A stretch of DNA of 64,000 nt. It comes from Nilaparvata lugens (lineage: Eukaryota > Arthropoda > Insecta > Hemiptera > Delphacidae). A program made the translations under genes and the position numbers. The notes below the pieces were generated by a model. The model was not told where the DNA came from, ran no database searches, and was given only the letters and a program-made list of their open reading frames with translations. Below are positions 49,050 through 61,982 of the stretch, one piece after another; position 1 is the stretch's first letter, and the number at the start of each line of letters is the position of its first letter. The DNA is taken from contig NC_052510.1 in NCBI RefSeq assembly GCF_014356525.2, positions 13,440,778 through 13,504,777 on the forward strand, read 5' to 3'.

Positions 49050-49147
49050 AGAGTGATTCATGCTGAACTGTCAGGATTAGTTGAATGTGGGGCATTGATG
49101 TTATTCATTGAAAATGTTGGCAGTTTGAAGTGAATTTGTCTAGAGTG
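49050..49147. repeat. Short hairpin MITE, family H, copy 4
   Basis: GAGTGATTCATGCTGAACTG followed by GGGGCATTGATG and AATGTTGGCAGTTTGAAGTG. More diverged than copies 1 and 2, but the right arm still matches. Confidence 0.45.
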
Positions 49148-49636
49148 AGCATGAGAGAGACCTGAAATGAGGAAAGAGATAAAGTGACACCTCAACAACG
49201 TTTCAAGATGTGGACAAATTTGCGGTCAGCTAGGATTAAACCAGAAACTATGTATAGTTTGTCTAGCAATTGAATAATCAACCGATTCTATGTTCCATGA
49301 AGTTATCAATTGCATCTTCAGATTTTTTTCATTAATTTTACTATAGCCTATTCACATGATATAATGTTATACTTCTATATAAAAAATACGCTTTGAAATT
49401 CCACTCAATATTTCATTATATTTAAGTTTATGTTACTTTTAAAAGTGTTTGAAGCAAATAAGAACAAGCGTGTTTTGTTATTTTCAAAAGAAAATTAACT
49501 TAACAGTCATTGAAAAATAGTAGTAGAAAAAGAGTAGGCTACCTATGGCTAATTAATAGAAGGATAAACTATAGGAGTGTAACTTTCAAGTAGTAACTTC
49601 CTTGTAATGATTAATCAAAATCTAACAGTTTTTGTC
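49148..49636. other. No recognisable gene
   Basis: AT-rich spacer before the segmental duplications. Confidence 0.45.
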
Positions 49637-51366
49637 AAAATGTTTGAACAGTCAAAATTTCGACGCGAAGTATTATTGAGAAACATGACCTTGGCTTTCA
49701 ATCAGCTGTTTAGCGTTGTTCGCGAGGACAGTGGGTCATTGAGCCGAGTCCATTCACTCAATCAAGGTCATTGGGGCCTCAAATATTGCAAACGCAAACA
49801 CTCAAGCCTCATAAATAAATCACTTCCTTCCAGACGATGTCAAATAATACAAATAGAACTAGTAGCCAATCAAAAGAATATTAATTGGTCATACACGTGC
49901 CAAGACGCCATAACAGCTACTTAAAAAAGTTAGCCGTCAAGAACAACGGAGCTTGAAATTAAAAATTGCACTTCACCAATATTGTCTACCACAATACTAG
50001 AAAACTGAAGACCAAATCTGAATAGTTATTTATTATGAGTATGATATCTATTATAATTATTCTCCAAATGAAAATGAGAAGCCATTAAAAACAATGAAAT
50101 CAATTTATAATTTTATTATTAAATGAAAATCCAAATTAAATGCTGTAAATCACCCCGAAGACTTCTGCTACTGCAAATATTGACAACAGGGTAAACAGCT
50201 AGATGGAAATTCTTGGTGATTTAAATAATTTAATTTGGATTTTCGTTTTATAATAATTATTAATTCATACTTCATTAGCATTTGAATAATTGCAATAACT
50301 CAGTAATTTCCATCTGAAACTTCATTTCTAAATTGCACTGCGCCAACCTTGATTGTCTGTCACCATACTGGAAACTGAACGAAAACCAACACTTTATGTG
50401 ACCAAATCGTCTGTGTAGAGTGGATCATTCAGTTGAATCAGAATAAAATGGACTTGAAATATTCATGTACGCAGTAGCATAATGGAATTGAAAAATACTC
50501 ATGTTGATAAAATTGAGCTTTCCCCTTTTTGAATTTGCATTAGCTTGAAGGGCAGAGGAGTCTGAATTTTGTAACCTGATAAAACATATCGTGAATGACA
50601 AAGGGGAAGAATGTTTTTGAAATGTAAAGGGCTGAACCGCTTTTAGAAGGGTCTTCAATTGCAAATATGATAAAATACGCTTGAAATACACCACCCCAAG
50701 TTGTCTTGCACAATAATTTATGACAAGTTTGTTTGGGGTTTGTGGTGTTGTGTACTCGTCATGTAAACCCTCGATGGACTAGAGGCTTTTCAAAATATTG
50801 TATGTTCATTTTTCTTTTAGGTCTGGAAACTTTCAAGGACGAAATTGGAGATTCGGGAGCTTTCAAGGATATCTAGTACATTAATTGAAAGTTTAGCGGG
50901 GATACAATGAGTTTATCCTTGAAAATACTCGTCCTTGTCGGTTGAAAAATCTTATTGCTCTTATAAGAGAATTAAGTCACTTTCATTTTTTACGTAAGCT
51001 TTTATTATTGTGATAATGTAGTACCCAATACATTCTATTCTAATTCTCTATATCTAGCATGATTCATAGCCTGGATGAAAAGGGTAATATTTTAACTGAT
51101 ATTAAAACTCCATTACGGTAGCTTTTCCATCTTGACTGCTTTTACATATAGACAAGCAGTCAAGATGGAAAAGCTCCCATAATAAACTCCCAATTTCACT
51201 CAGCCCATTTCATTGGAGCCTAAACTCACCCAATTGATTTGACAAATTGAGGACCAAGCTTTAGTCGAACTTTCCAAATTAAAAGTTTATCCCAATGGTT
51301 TTCCTTTCACGAAATTGGAAAACTTGTCCACTGGATTTTCTCCAGAATACTTTCTCTCTGTTAGTG
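49637..51366. repeat. Segmental duplication block P+Q, copy 1
   Basis: A 1.73 kb unit repeated directly at 51367. It contains a MITE family N copy and an open frame (49607-49924, 105 residues, including MTLAFNQLFSVVREDSGSLS) that recurs almost unchanged in copy 2. The frame has no known domain, and copy 2 has a TAG where copy 1 has CAG near its start, so I do not call it a gene. Its last 240 bp (Q, from about 51130) recur separately at 53577-53819. Confidence 0.9.
50125..50244. mobile_element. MITE family N, copy 2
   Basis: Ends GAAAATCCAAATTA and TAATTTGGATTTTC are perfect 14 bp inverted repeats. The interior has ACTTCTGCTACTGCAAATAT and CAGGGTAAACAGCTAGATGG. Confidence 0.7.
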
Positions 51367-53029
51367 CAAATGTTTGAATAGTCAAAATTTCGACGCGAAG
51401 TATTATTGAGAAACATGACCTTGGCTTTCAATCAGCTGTTTAGCGTTGTTCGCGAGGACAGTGGGTCATTGAGCCGAGTCCATTCACTCAATCAAGGTCA
51501 TTGGGGCCTCAAATATTGCAAACGCAAACACTCGAGCCTCATAAATAAATCACTTCCTTCCAGACGATGTCAAATAATACAAATAGAACTAGTTGCCAAT
51601 CAAAAGAATATTAATTGGTCATACACGTGCCAAGACGCCATAACAGCTTCTTAAAAAAGATAGCCGTCAAGAACAACGGAAACTTGAAATTAAAAATTGC
51701 ACTTCACCAATATTGTCTACCACAATACTGGAAACTGAACGAAAACTGAAGACCAAATCTGAATTCAAATAGTTCTTTATTATGAGTATGATATTTATTA
51801 TAATTCTCCAAATGAAAATGAGAAGCCATTAAAACAATGAAACTTAATTTATAATTATTATTAAACGAAAAACCAAATTAAATGCTGTAAATCACCCCGA
51901 AGACTTCTGCTACTGCAAATATTGACAAAAAGGGTAAACAGCTAGATGGAAATTCTTGGTGATTTAAATAGTTTAATTTGGATTTTCTTTTAATAATAAT
52001 TATTAATTCATACTTCATTAGCATTTGAATAATTGTAATAACTCAGTAATTTCCATCTGAAATTTAATTTGTAAATTGCACTGCGCCAACATTGATTATC
52101 TGTCACCCTACTGGAATCTGAACGAAAACTAACACTTTATGTGACCAAATCGTGTATTTAGATTGAATCATTCAGTTGAATCCGAATAAAATAGACTTGA
52201 AATTCATGTACGCAGTAACGTAATGGAATTGAAAAATACTCATGTTGATAAAATTGAGTTTTCCCCTTTCTGAATTTGCATTAGCTTGGAGGGCAGAGAA
52301 ATCTCAGTTTTGTGACCTGATAAAACATATCGTGAATGACAAAGGGGAAGAATATTTTAGAAATGTAAAGGGCTGAACCGTTTTTTAGAAGGGTCTTCAA
52401 TTGCAAATATGATAAAATACGCTTGAAATACACCACCCCAAGTTGTCTTGCACAATAATTTATGACAAGTTTGTTTGGGGTTTGTGGTGTTGTGTACTCG
52501 TCATGTAAACCCTCGATGGACTCGAGGCTTTTCGAAATATTGTATGTTCATTTTTCTTTTAGGTCTGGAAACTTTCAAGGACGAAATTGGAGATTCGGGA
52601 GCTTTCAAGGATATCTAGTACATTAATTGAAAGTTTAGCGGGGATACAATGAGTTTATCCTTGAAAATACTCGTCCTTGTCGGTTGAAAAATCTTATTGC
52701 TCTTATAAGAGAATTAAGTCACTTTCATTTTTTACGTAAGCTTTTATTATTGTGATAATGTAGTACCCAATACATTCTATTCTAATTCTCTATATCTAGC
52801 ATGATTCATAGCCTGGATGAAAAGGGTAATATTTTAACTGATATTAAAAACTCACATTACGGTAGCTTTTCCATCTTGACTGCTTGTCAATATGTCAATA
52901 ATAAACTCCCAATTTCACTCAGCCCATTTTATTGGAGCCTAAACTCACCCAATTGATTTGACAAATTGAGGACCAAGCTTTAGTCTAACTTTCCAAATTA
53001 AAAGTTTATCCCAATGGTTTTCCTTTCAT
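51367..53029. repeat. Segmental duplication block P+Q, copy 2
   Basis: Direct repeat of 49637-51366 with scattered substitutions and small indels. It ends early within Q (at about 53026), where the exon-bearing block R begins. The ACAAGCAGTCAAGATGG part of the Q hairpin is missing at about 52885-52900. Confidence 0.9.
51867..51986. mobile_element. MITE family N, copy 3
   Basis: Carried along in the second P block. Compared with copy 2 it has CGAAAAACCAAATTA at the left end and three extra As in GACAAAAAGGGTAAAC. Confidence 0.65.
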
Positions 53030-53577
53030 TTTGATTGAATTATTGAATAACTTTAAATAATTATTGAAGGATCTCATCGAATTGAACCTATCAAGACTAT
53101 TAAGATTTTTAATAAATAAAGTATATTCATTACAAGTCCCTATCAATTTTTTCGGTCTCCAATCTAACCTAATTTTGTTTTTTGTTTAAGCGGGACGATG
53201 AGCTAGTTCGGACAGTGAAGCTGACGTCACGTGAGCGTCGCTTCATCCGCTTTGCGTCGGTTGAGTACGACGGCCAGCTCTACATGACGCCGCAAGACTT
53301 CCTCGAGTCCTTTGTCGACCAGGAGCCAAGACGTCAGTAACCATTCTACTCTATTTTTTTCAAGTTTCTCCCAAAAAAAAAAAATATTGGAGACTATAAG
53401 TAGTCCGAAAAATGTATTTAAAGGATTTCATTTCCTCTTTAATACATATTCTTTTAGCTGTTTTGAGTGCTGCTCTTGATTCAGATTTGGTTGTAATTTG
53501 AACATAATTTGGGATGATTTTCTTGGCCAGACATTTTTTATCGAACTGTATGTTTTCTTTTGGCTTTTCTATCTTGA
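53025..53577. repeat. Exon-bearing duplicated block R, copy 1
   Basis: About 553 bp repeated at 54299-54850 with only about three differences by eye: CTATCAATTT/CTATTAATTT, AATCTAACCT/AATCTAATCT and a one-base change in an A run. It contains 166 bp of intron before the exon, the MICU3 exon and 245 bp after. Confidence 0.95.
53191..53332 (+). CDS. MICU3: MICU3 exon A, first copy
   Basis: 142 nt, acceptor TTTTTTGTTTAAG, donor AGAC|GTCAGT, phase 0 in and phase 1 out. It encodes the segment starting RDDELVRTVKLTSRERRF and ending DFLESFVDQEPR. The exon is identical at every base to 54465-54606. Because 142 is not a multiple of three, splicing copy 1 to copy 2 would shift the frame, so at most one copy fits a productive mRNA. 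The next exon joins in frame only with this donor (one leftover C). Confidence 0.85.
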
Positions 53578-56500
53578 CTGCTTTTACATATAGACAAGCA
53601 GTCAAGATGGAAAAGCTCCCATAATAAACTCCCAATTTCACTCAGCCCATTTTATTGGAGCCTAAACTCACCCAATTGATTTGACAAATTGAGGACCAAG
53701 CTTCAGTCGAACTTTCCAAATTAAAAGTTTATCCCAATGGTTTTCCTTTCACGAAATTGGAAAACTTGTCCACTGGATTTTCTCCAGAATACTTTCTCTC
53801 TGTTAGTGCAAATGTTTGAAGAAAATTTGGCCTTCAGCTTCACGGTCACTAAGCTAACAATATGAAGATGAGATGCGAATATGGAAGTTTTTATTAGAGT
53901 TTTTCAGTTTGTTAGGATTGATTGGGGGTTTTATGCTGGGTCGTAAAAGAAATGCTTTTGTATGTGTAAAGTAAGGGCCCACTGCCTACAAAATCCAATT
54001 CACAGGACATTAGGACATTAACTTGATATGAAAGTATAAAATGTTACAAAACGAGCAGGGTACTGTATGTAACATAGGTCACAAAATAAATATAATTAAA
54101 CCGATAAAACGCTTTTTTCTTGTATATGTTTGTCATCTGTCTAATAATCAGCCCCAATTTGTAGACCTCTAAAGACCTACTAATCAGAAACTACATAAAT
54201 TAGGATTAATAACTTTTGAATGAATTCGACTGAGTCACTGTACCATGGTCCTGTACCAAATAAAACCGTACAATTTGACGAAAAATGTGTGTTTTTATTT
54301 CATTTTGATTGAATTATTGAATAACTTTAAATAATTATTGAAGGATCTCATCGAATTGAACCTATCAAGACTATTAAGATTTTTAATAAATAAAGTATAT
54401 TCATTACAAGTCCCTATTAATTTTTTCGGTCTCCAATCTAATCTAATTTTGTTTTTTGTTTAAGCGGGACGATGAGCTAGTTCGGACAGTGAAGCTGACG
54501 TCACGTGAGCGTCGCTTCATCCGCTTTGCGTCGGTTGAGTACGACGGCCAGCTCTACATGACGCCGCAAGACTTCCTCGAGTCCTTTGTCGACCAGGAGC
54601 CAAGACGTCAGTAACCATTCTACTCTATTTTTTTCAAGTTTCTCCCAAAAAAAAAAATATTGGAGACTATAAGTAGTCCGAAAAATGTATTTAAAGGATT
54701 TCATTTCCTCTTTAATACATATTCTTTTAGCTGTTTTGAGTGCTGCTCTTGATTCAGATTTGGTTGTAATTTGAACATAATTTGGGATGATTTTCTTGGC
54801 CAGACATTTTTTATCGAACTGTATGTTTTCTTTTGGCTTTTCTATCTTGAGCCTTAAATATTTTAATTGGTGTACAATTATTGATAGTTCCATATTTTCT
54901 TATTATGTATGAATTCAGGGCTACTTTAAAAAAAAGAATTATTGTAGGTACCCTATTTTTGAAATTAATAAAATAATAGATTAAAAATACGAATTATTTA
55001 TAATTTCATGGTGAATTAATTGAAGAGTTCTCATCAATCATTGGAAAATCGATGAAATTTAAAGGATTATAAATCATAATTTAATAAACAAGTAATTTGA
55101 TGAAGAGACTGGAAGATAAACAGAAATTCTCAATAAAACAAATGAGAAATAATGCAGTTAAATGCAGTACGAAAAAATAATGTGTTATAAACTTACAGTA
55201 TTTGAAAACTGCCCAAAATGATTGATTGAAAGTAGTGATGAAAAAATTACAAATTGTAGAAGATTCTTGTCTGTTATAGATTAGAACATTCTATCATAAA
55301 GAAAAGATTGCATAGGCATAGCGTACAGAAATTTAACTTAACTGCACTAAACTAAACTGCAATTTAAACATCTAAACAGCATCTTCAGTAACGCTAACCG
55401 TATTTAGAAAATGTGAATCATTGTAATATGTTGGACATGTAAAAATGGTTCTTGAAGTGTTGAAACTAGTAGTGTTGCAATAAAATAAAAGTTATTCTTG
55501 TTGAATTTCCTCATGTGTGATCAGTGTTTTAATAATAAAAAGTAATCAGTGTAATCAGTGATTTTATTTATTCTATTTTTGTAATCAGTGTTTTTATTAT
55601 TATGGATCTCGTAGTGCACTTTCAATATAGGCTATTACGAATTGAAATGTAGTCTATTCTTTATATCTTAATATTTTACTGGTATTTCTTATTTGAATAT
55701 TCCACAGTTATTTGATATTAATCTCTTTATGATTAAGTTATTTTCTTGTTTGGTACAGCACGAGTGAAGAGGCGATCATTGTCTGACAAGGACTTGGAAG
55801 CAATTAGAGATGCCACCCCAAGCCTTAATAAGGGCTCGACTGTTATGTTTCGCAGTTTACAGAACAAAGGTTGGTTATGTTTCCTCAATGTTCTGTATAA
55901 TAACCATATCAATCATTTTATATTATGTGTTTTTGCCTCTGTTGAATAAATAAATATCAATTTCATATTGGATTGCTCTATTTGTTCTGCAATATCATTA
56001 ACATAGATTTCCTAAATTGAAATTCATTTGGAATAATTGCTAGACTATCTAAGCATGTGGATCTACAAATATTCAACTATACCTTATTATAAGTGAGACC
56101 CATGACCTGACAAAGTTTCTTAATTCACGGGAAAAGGAGGTTTCATTTAAAATATTTCATACTACTTTTCTCTTTCTTTCCATTTGCTGGATGATGATGC
56201 CCACATCAGTGTATACTGCTATGTCTAATTATATATAAATAGTAAAAATGTATGTATTCAGGGCTACTCATTTTTATTTATAAAATAACACCATAGTACC
56301 CTTTTTTAAGTTTTAAATATAAATTAAAAATTGTTGAAATTGGTGTTTTTAATATGTTGTTATTTTATATTAAAAAATATTCAAAAATGGGTACTATGAT
56401 GTTATTTTATGAATAGTAAAAAATATAATGATAAATGTGATGGAAAGAAATGAACCCTACATACTATCAAGAATGACTCGATGACTAAATTATTACACTC

Positions 56501-59500
56501 ATAAAATGTTCTGCACTATGAATGTCGAAGTCAAATCATAGTAACTCAGTGTTTCACAGAATTATTTTGTAAAAACATTAAAATATCAATGAATTGACAC
56601 GATAAAAATTCTCATATTTTAGAATCTAACCAGTGTATTTGTAATTAGAGACATTTATCTAAAGCTATCATATCCTTGAACTTGAATTCTTGTTAATGTT
56701 TTTCTTCTGATTTCATTTTTTTCTGTTGCAGGAATAATCTCGTATACAGAATACCTATTTCTTCTATCAATCCTAACAAGTGAGTAGAATAAGCATTAAA
56801 AGTAGAATACAATTTCAGCAATGAAAATAAGTAATTCAATTTTTCTTCTTAATTAAATATTAGGATAATCTTCATTGCCAGTACTGTACCGAATTTCATC
56901 AGCTTTTGAGAACCACTGCTTCAAGAATGTTTTTGAGAATCACTGTTTCAATGTATCAACATCAAGATTATTGAATACAGAAATTTATTGAAACGACAGA
57001 TCTACTACAAGTTTATAAAATAGGTACGGTAGCATTATAGTTCCATTTTTTTTAAGTTTTTAATATAAAAATAATAATATATGAAAAACACAAATTGAAA
57101 CTACTAGTTCCGATGTATCACATCATCTTCAGGTTTTAAAAAATAAATTTCAAATAAATCTTTTACTAATAGAAGATATGGAACCACTACAAGTTATTGA
57201 TTGCAGGATGAGGTCATAAAGACTTACCTGATAGATTGTTGTAGTGTAGCTGGAGAAAAACGTCTAAACTTACAGGGTCTGAATAACTGCACCTTATGCT
57301 AAAACATGAATAAAATCAATAATATTTACAAAGCTGAATTGACTGAATAATGGGAAAGAATAAGGTGGAATTATAAAAAGTTAATTGGAAAAATGGATGA
57401 AAGATAGGCCTAAGCATGACAAAATTCTGTCTAAGAACGAAGACCCTTTAGTCGCCTACATTTAGCGGATGAGGAGATACAGTTAGTACAGTATTTTTTA
57501 GAACCTCAATTTATTGATATTACTTATTTCATTTATAATGCAAATGACACTAATGTAATAACATTGGCAAATAAAATAATAAGGTAGTCCTTGTGCTATT
57601 CCAAAATTTTCTTCAAAATTTATAGGTTACAAAGTCCAAGATAAGGTTATAATTTCACGTGTATAATTTTTATCAAATCTTAGTCCAAAATAAACATTAA
57701 AACTATAAATTTTAAATTTAGATGGCTTGAATTAATGAAATGATTAGAAATAGTCCGCTCGATTACCACTTGCAACGAATAATATTGAGTATTGATATAC
57801 ATTTTATTACTTTTCGAGTATCCATTTATTCTTGGGAGAAAAATTTGATAAAATTTCTGAGTTGTTAAGATTTTAATATATTATTTGAATTTTAATGAAA
57901 AATTTTGTTTCCAGAGCCGCAAACCGGGTTCCGAATTGCATTCAACATGTTCGACACGGATGGCAATGAAAGAGTCGACAAGAATGAGTTTCTTGTGGTT
58001 AGTATTTATCTTCACTTTCCATGTATTCAATATTATACCTAATTTTGCAAAATTTTGCATAACTAAGTAAACATATAATGGGCAATTTATGATAAGAACC
58101 AGTTCCAAGGTTTTTCAATTGATGTTTTGGAATTTCACTCGAGATCTAGGTATTTAGTAGAAGAAAATAGAACGGATCATTATCTTGTCATTATTCTATT
58201 TTAATGAGGATTGATCCAATATAGGACTTGATTTATTCACAATAGCCTATGCTTCTGATAGTCCTATGAAGTGAAAGAAACAATGTGTATCGAAGTGATT
58301 AGAATTACCTCTAGAATTCACGAATTCTAGAATTACCTCTAGAATTACCTCTAGAAATTCTAGAAGTATTAGAAATACCTCTAGAATTCACGGATTTCCG
58401 GTTATAACTAGCTGTATGAGCTCCTAAATAGAATATTCCCCAACTAAATATAAATAATTTCTATCAATGTATCACTTGAGGAATATAGTTTTGTTCAATG
58501 TTTATTCTAACACACTTGCCTTTATAATTTTTATTTATCTTTAAATATACGTTTTTTCCTTGTTTCAACTGTCGATTGGTTTCTCAAGCATTAATTTTGT
58601 CCATGTCAGTTGAGGCGACTATTTGCACTAAAACTGGAAAAGGTGAAGGATCAGCACTTAGATTCTCCAAAACAGGTATTTTTGTGTTAGACGGGTTGTT
58701 AATGCGTTTTCAAACAGGTCTGTATCAACAGGTCTTATTTTCCACATTAAAATGACTTGAATTAAATGCATTCTAGAAATTGTTTCAATGAGGTCAGATC
58801 ATTTACTCAAAATCAAATCAAGTGAAATCAAATAGCTTTCCATTTACAAAAACATAATACAACTTTATGAAATTCATTTAAACATTTAACAGTGAATACT
58901 CTCCACAAAGACTTGAGTCCGTGAGTGGAGAGTGAGTTCTTTCAGTTGATTGAGATTATGTTCTCATGTTTTGTACTATTATAGTTTTAAATTCGAGTAT
59001 AATAGATATATACTAACAATCAAGTTAGTGATGAGTATTAGTTTTCATTATAATCTAAAGACCTCAAAAAATAATAGGAATAGATACTCTCCTGATAATT
59101 AAATATCAATGAAACATTTGAGCTATTGGTAATGATTGTCCTTATGTGAATGCCGATATAGTTATTTTACCATGATTTAATGTCCTTGGTTGAAGAATTT
59201 GAACGAAATAATTGATAAAAAATACGTTTATTACTGTGTTTACCAAACAGCGAGATGACCCCTGACTGACATTTAAAGCAATGAAATCCAGAGAGAGGGT
59301 TATCTCGGTGTGCGGTATCTATAAAATATATCCCATGCGAATGTGGATGAGCTTCTAAAATCGTATTACCTTACACTTCATTAACTACCGTACATCTCTT
59401 ATTTGAATCTATTTTATTTTATTAATTAGTGTAAATTCACCCTATTGAAAAATCCCACTTGTCAAGCCTGCTTTATACGGAAGTTTGTACAATACTTTGT

Positions 59501-61946
59501 AAATGAATGCTTTGTAAGCATGTGTTGTAATATTGTATAAGTCATTCTTTTGAAAAACCCCTAGAAACCGGATATTTGAAAGAAAAGCTAAAAATGTGGC
59601 GATAACATGGAGCATGGTTTCGCTCTGTTTAAACACTTTCCATAATTATAATATCTCTAAAAAAACGTTTGCTTAGCTTAGGTGGCTTTATATCCGAGTT
59701 AATATCCATAAACATCTATTTTCTGATTATAATTAAATAAAATTATTATTATAAACTTCCTCAGCTTAGGTGTTGGTTCATTCTGTAAGTAGTCTCTTGT
59801 AAATACTGTGTAGTAAATTTGGAAAAAATGAGACCGTTGTACAGACCTGGATTGAAGTCACGCAAAATAACACAATAAATGTTGCTCATTGTCTAATATT
59901 GGTCTTTCCAGTGGCTGTATATTCTTCGCTAGCATTGTCTTACCAAATCCAAACAGAAAATACTGCTTATCTGTGATTTCCTTGTTATCTTTAATGTGGC
60001 CTGTTTCCCAGTTAATACATTCATCATAAACTAAACTCAGCTAACAAATTAATGTGTCAAATAAATATTGTCCAGTGAAAACTATCTTTTTTCAAAAGAT
60101 CTAAGTTAGCATGTTCTTCATTTCTGTGTCTTCAACTGGGTACTATTCTAGTTGTTGCCTTTACACATTTTTCTTGTCTTACTATTTACGTAAAGAGTAA
60201 CCAATACATTGGAACTAGTAAAAATTCAGTTTACCTGTTCCCCCAATCAGAACAAACATCGAACATTCAGTGTAATTCTACAGTCAAAATGACAAGATAG
60301 GTAATCTCAGTAGCCTATTGAAATTTTTTATGATTTATTTAAAAGAATTTTACTTCATTTATACAAAAATCCGCTTTGTAGCTATACAACAGAAAATGTA
60401 AATATACCTGTAGACATAATTTTTATGTGATAAATCTTAGAAAAACATGTTCATAATCCTTGAATTTTTTCATCCAGTACATGAAAACAATAATCTCGTC
60501 AGCGATACACTCAAGAAATGAAAAGAACAAACAAGATGAAAAGAAAAATGATGTTGTAAGTTTTTGTGATGGATATTGTTTTTTTGTGTTGAAAATTTTG
60601 AGTGGAGTATTTTTCAGTGTGCTTTTATTACTAACTTATTTTTGATAGTAATAAATTAACGTGATTTTTAATGGTTTGTTTAGTATTCTATTATTGAAGT
60701 CTTAAGACAACTACCATAGTAGTTATATTACTATGCTTCAAAACGTGTAGATCTGAATTGAATTAGGTTTTCAAAATTATAACAGTGATAATGTAGAACT
60801 GAAATAAATTATGATCTACTACAGTTTAGTTTAACAGGCTTTTGATTGTTTCAGATTTAATTTTTTAAGTAGCTTGTATACAATTACAAAGGTTTGATGA
60901 GAAATAGAATAATGAATCTAGGTGGCGAATTAAAACTTTGAGAAATCATATATAGTCAAAAACCATATACTATTTGCTTCTATCAAGCTTTTAGCTAGAT
61001 AACATGAGCAGCTATATTGTATTATACGATGTAACTATATTGTATATCGTACGCTTATACCGTAAGAATTGATCAAAATGAAAGCCTTTTGTTAAGCTTG
61101 TTTTTTCAATTCATATTCCATAGTTAAATTTTTACTATCCTCAATCTGATTTCTCTGAAGAGATTTCCTGAGGAGATGATAAAATTTCCATAACCATCAA
61201 TAAATAACACAAATTAATCAAATATCAAGAAGTTTGTAACATATTGAGGCACTTATGTTACTATATATCTGTGGTAAATACTTTATTCAATATACTTCCT
61301 GGAGGAGGCGAAGAAGATTTGACTTCTGGACCTAAATTTATTTATTTGAGGAATATAAATTCTTTTATTTGAAGTGGAATATAAATCTAAATATTTAATT
61401 CAAGTCATTCACAAATCAAAATTCTCTTTGAATTGGTCTGAGTAGAAGGAAGAAAGAATGATCAATATTATTATGTGGGAAACTAGAAAAAACAATTGTA
61501 CATAATACAGAAACAGACTATCTAAATATGCAACTCTTATACCCTCTTCATTTACTCTCTATTCATCAATGGAATTTTTATTCTGACATAAACTCCTAAT
61601 AATCAATAAACTCCTCTGGTTACAATTGAATGAAAAAGACTAAGAAATTGTCAAAAAACCACTGATTTATTGATAATTAGAAAGACCGGTTTCGGTTATT
61701 ACACCATTGTCAATCTCTGATAAACAGAGATTATCAGGGTTTATCAGAGATTGACAATGGTGTAATAACCGAAACCGGTCTTTCTAATTATCAATAAATC
61801 AGTGGTTTTTTGACAATTTCTTAGTCTTTTTCATTCAATATGAATAATTACCACAATATCAACTTCTCAACTACACAAAAACTGGTTACAATTCATTGGC
61901 AATCAGAGAAATTATTATTATTATTATTATATTATTATTATTATTA

Positions 61947-61982
<36 letters not shown>

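Noticed and set aside
53360..54893. Minus-strand frames of 93 and 130 residues sharing the same C-terminal part
   Set aside because: They are antisense to the duplicated MICU3 exon and its flanking intron; sharing is due to the duplication.
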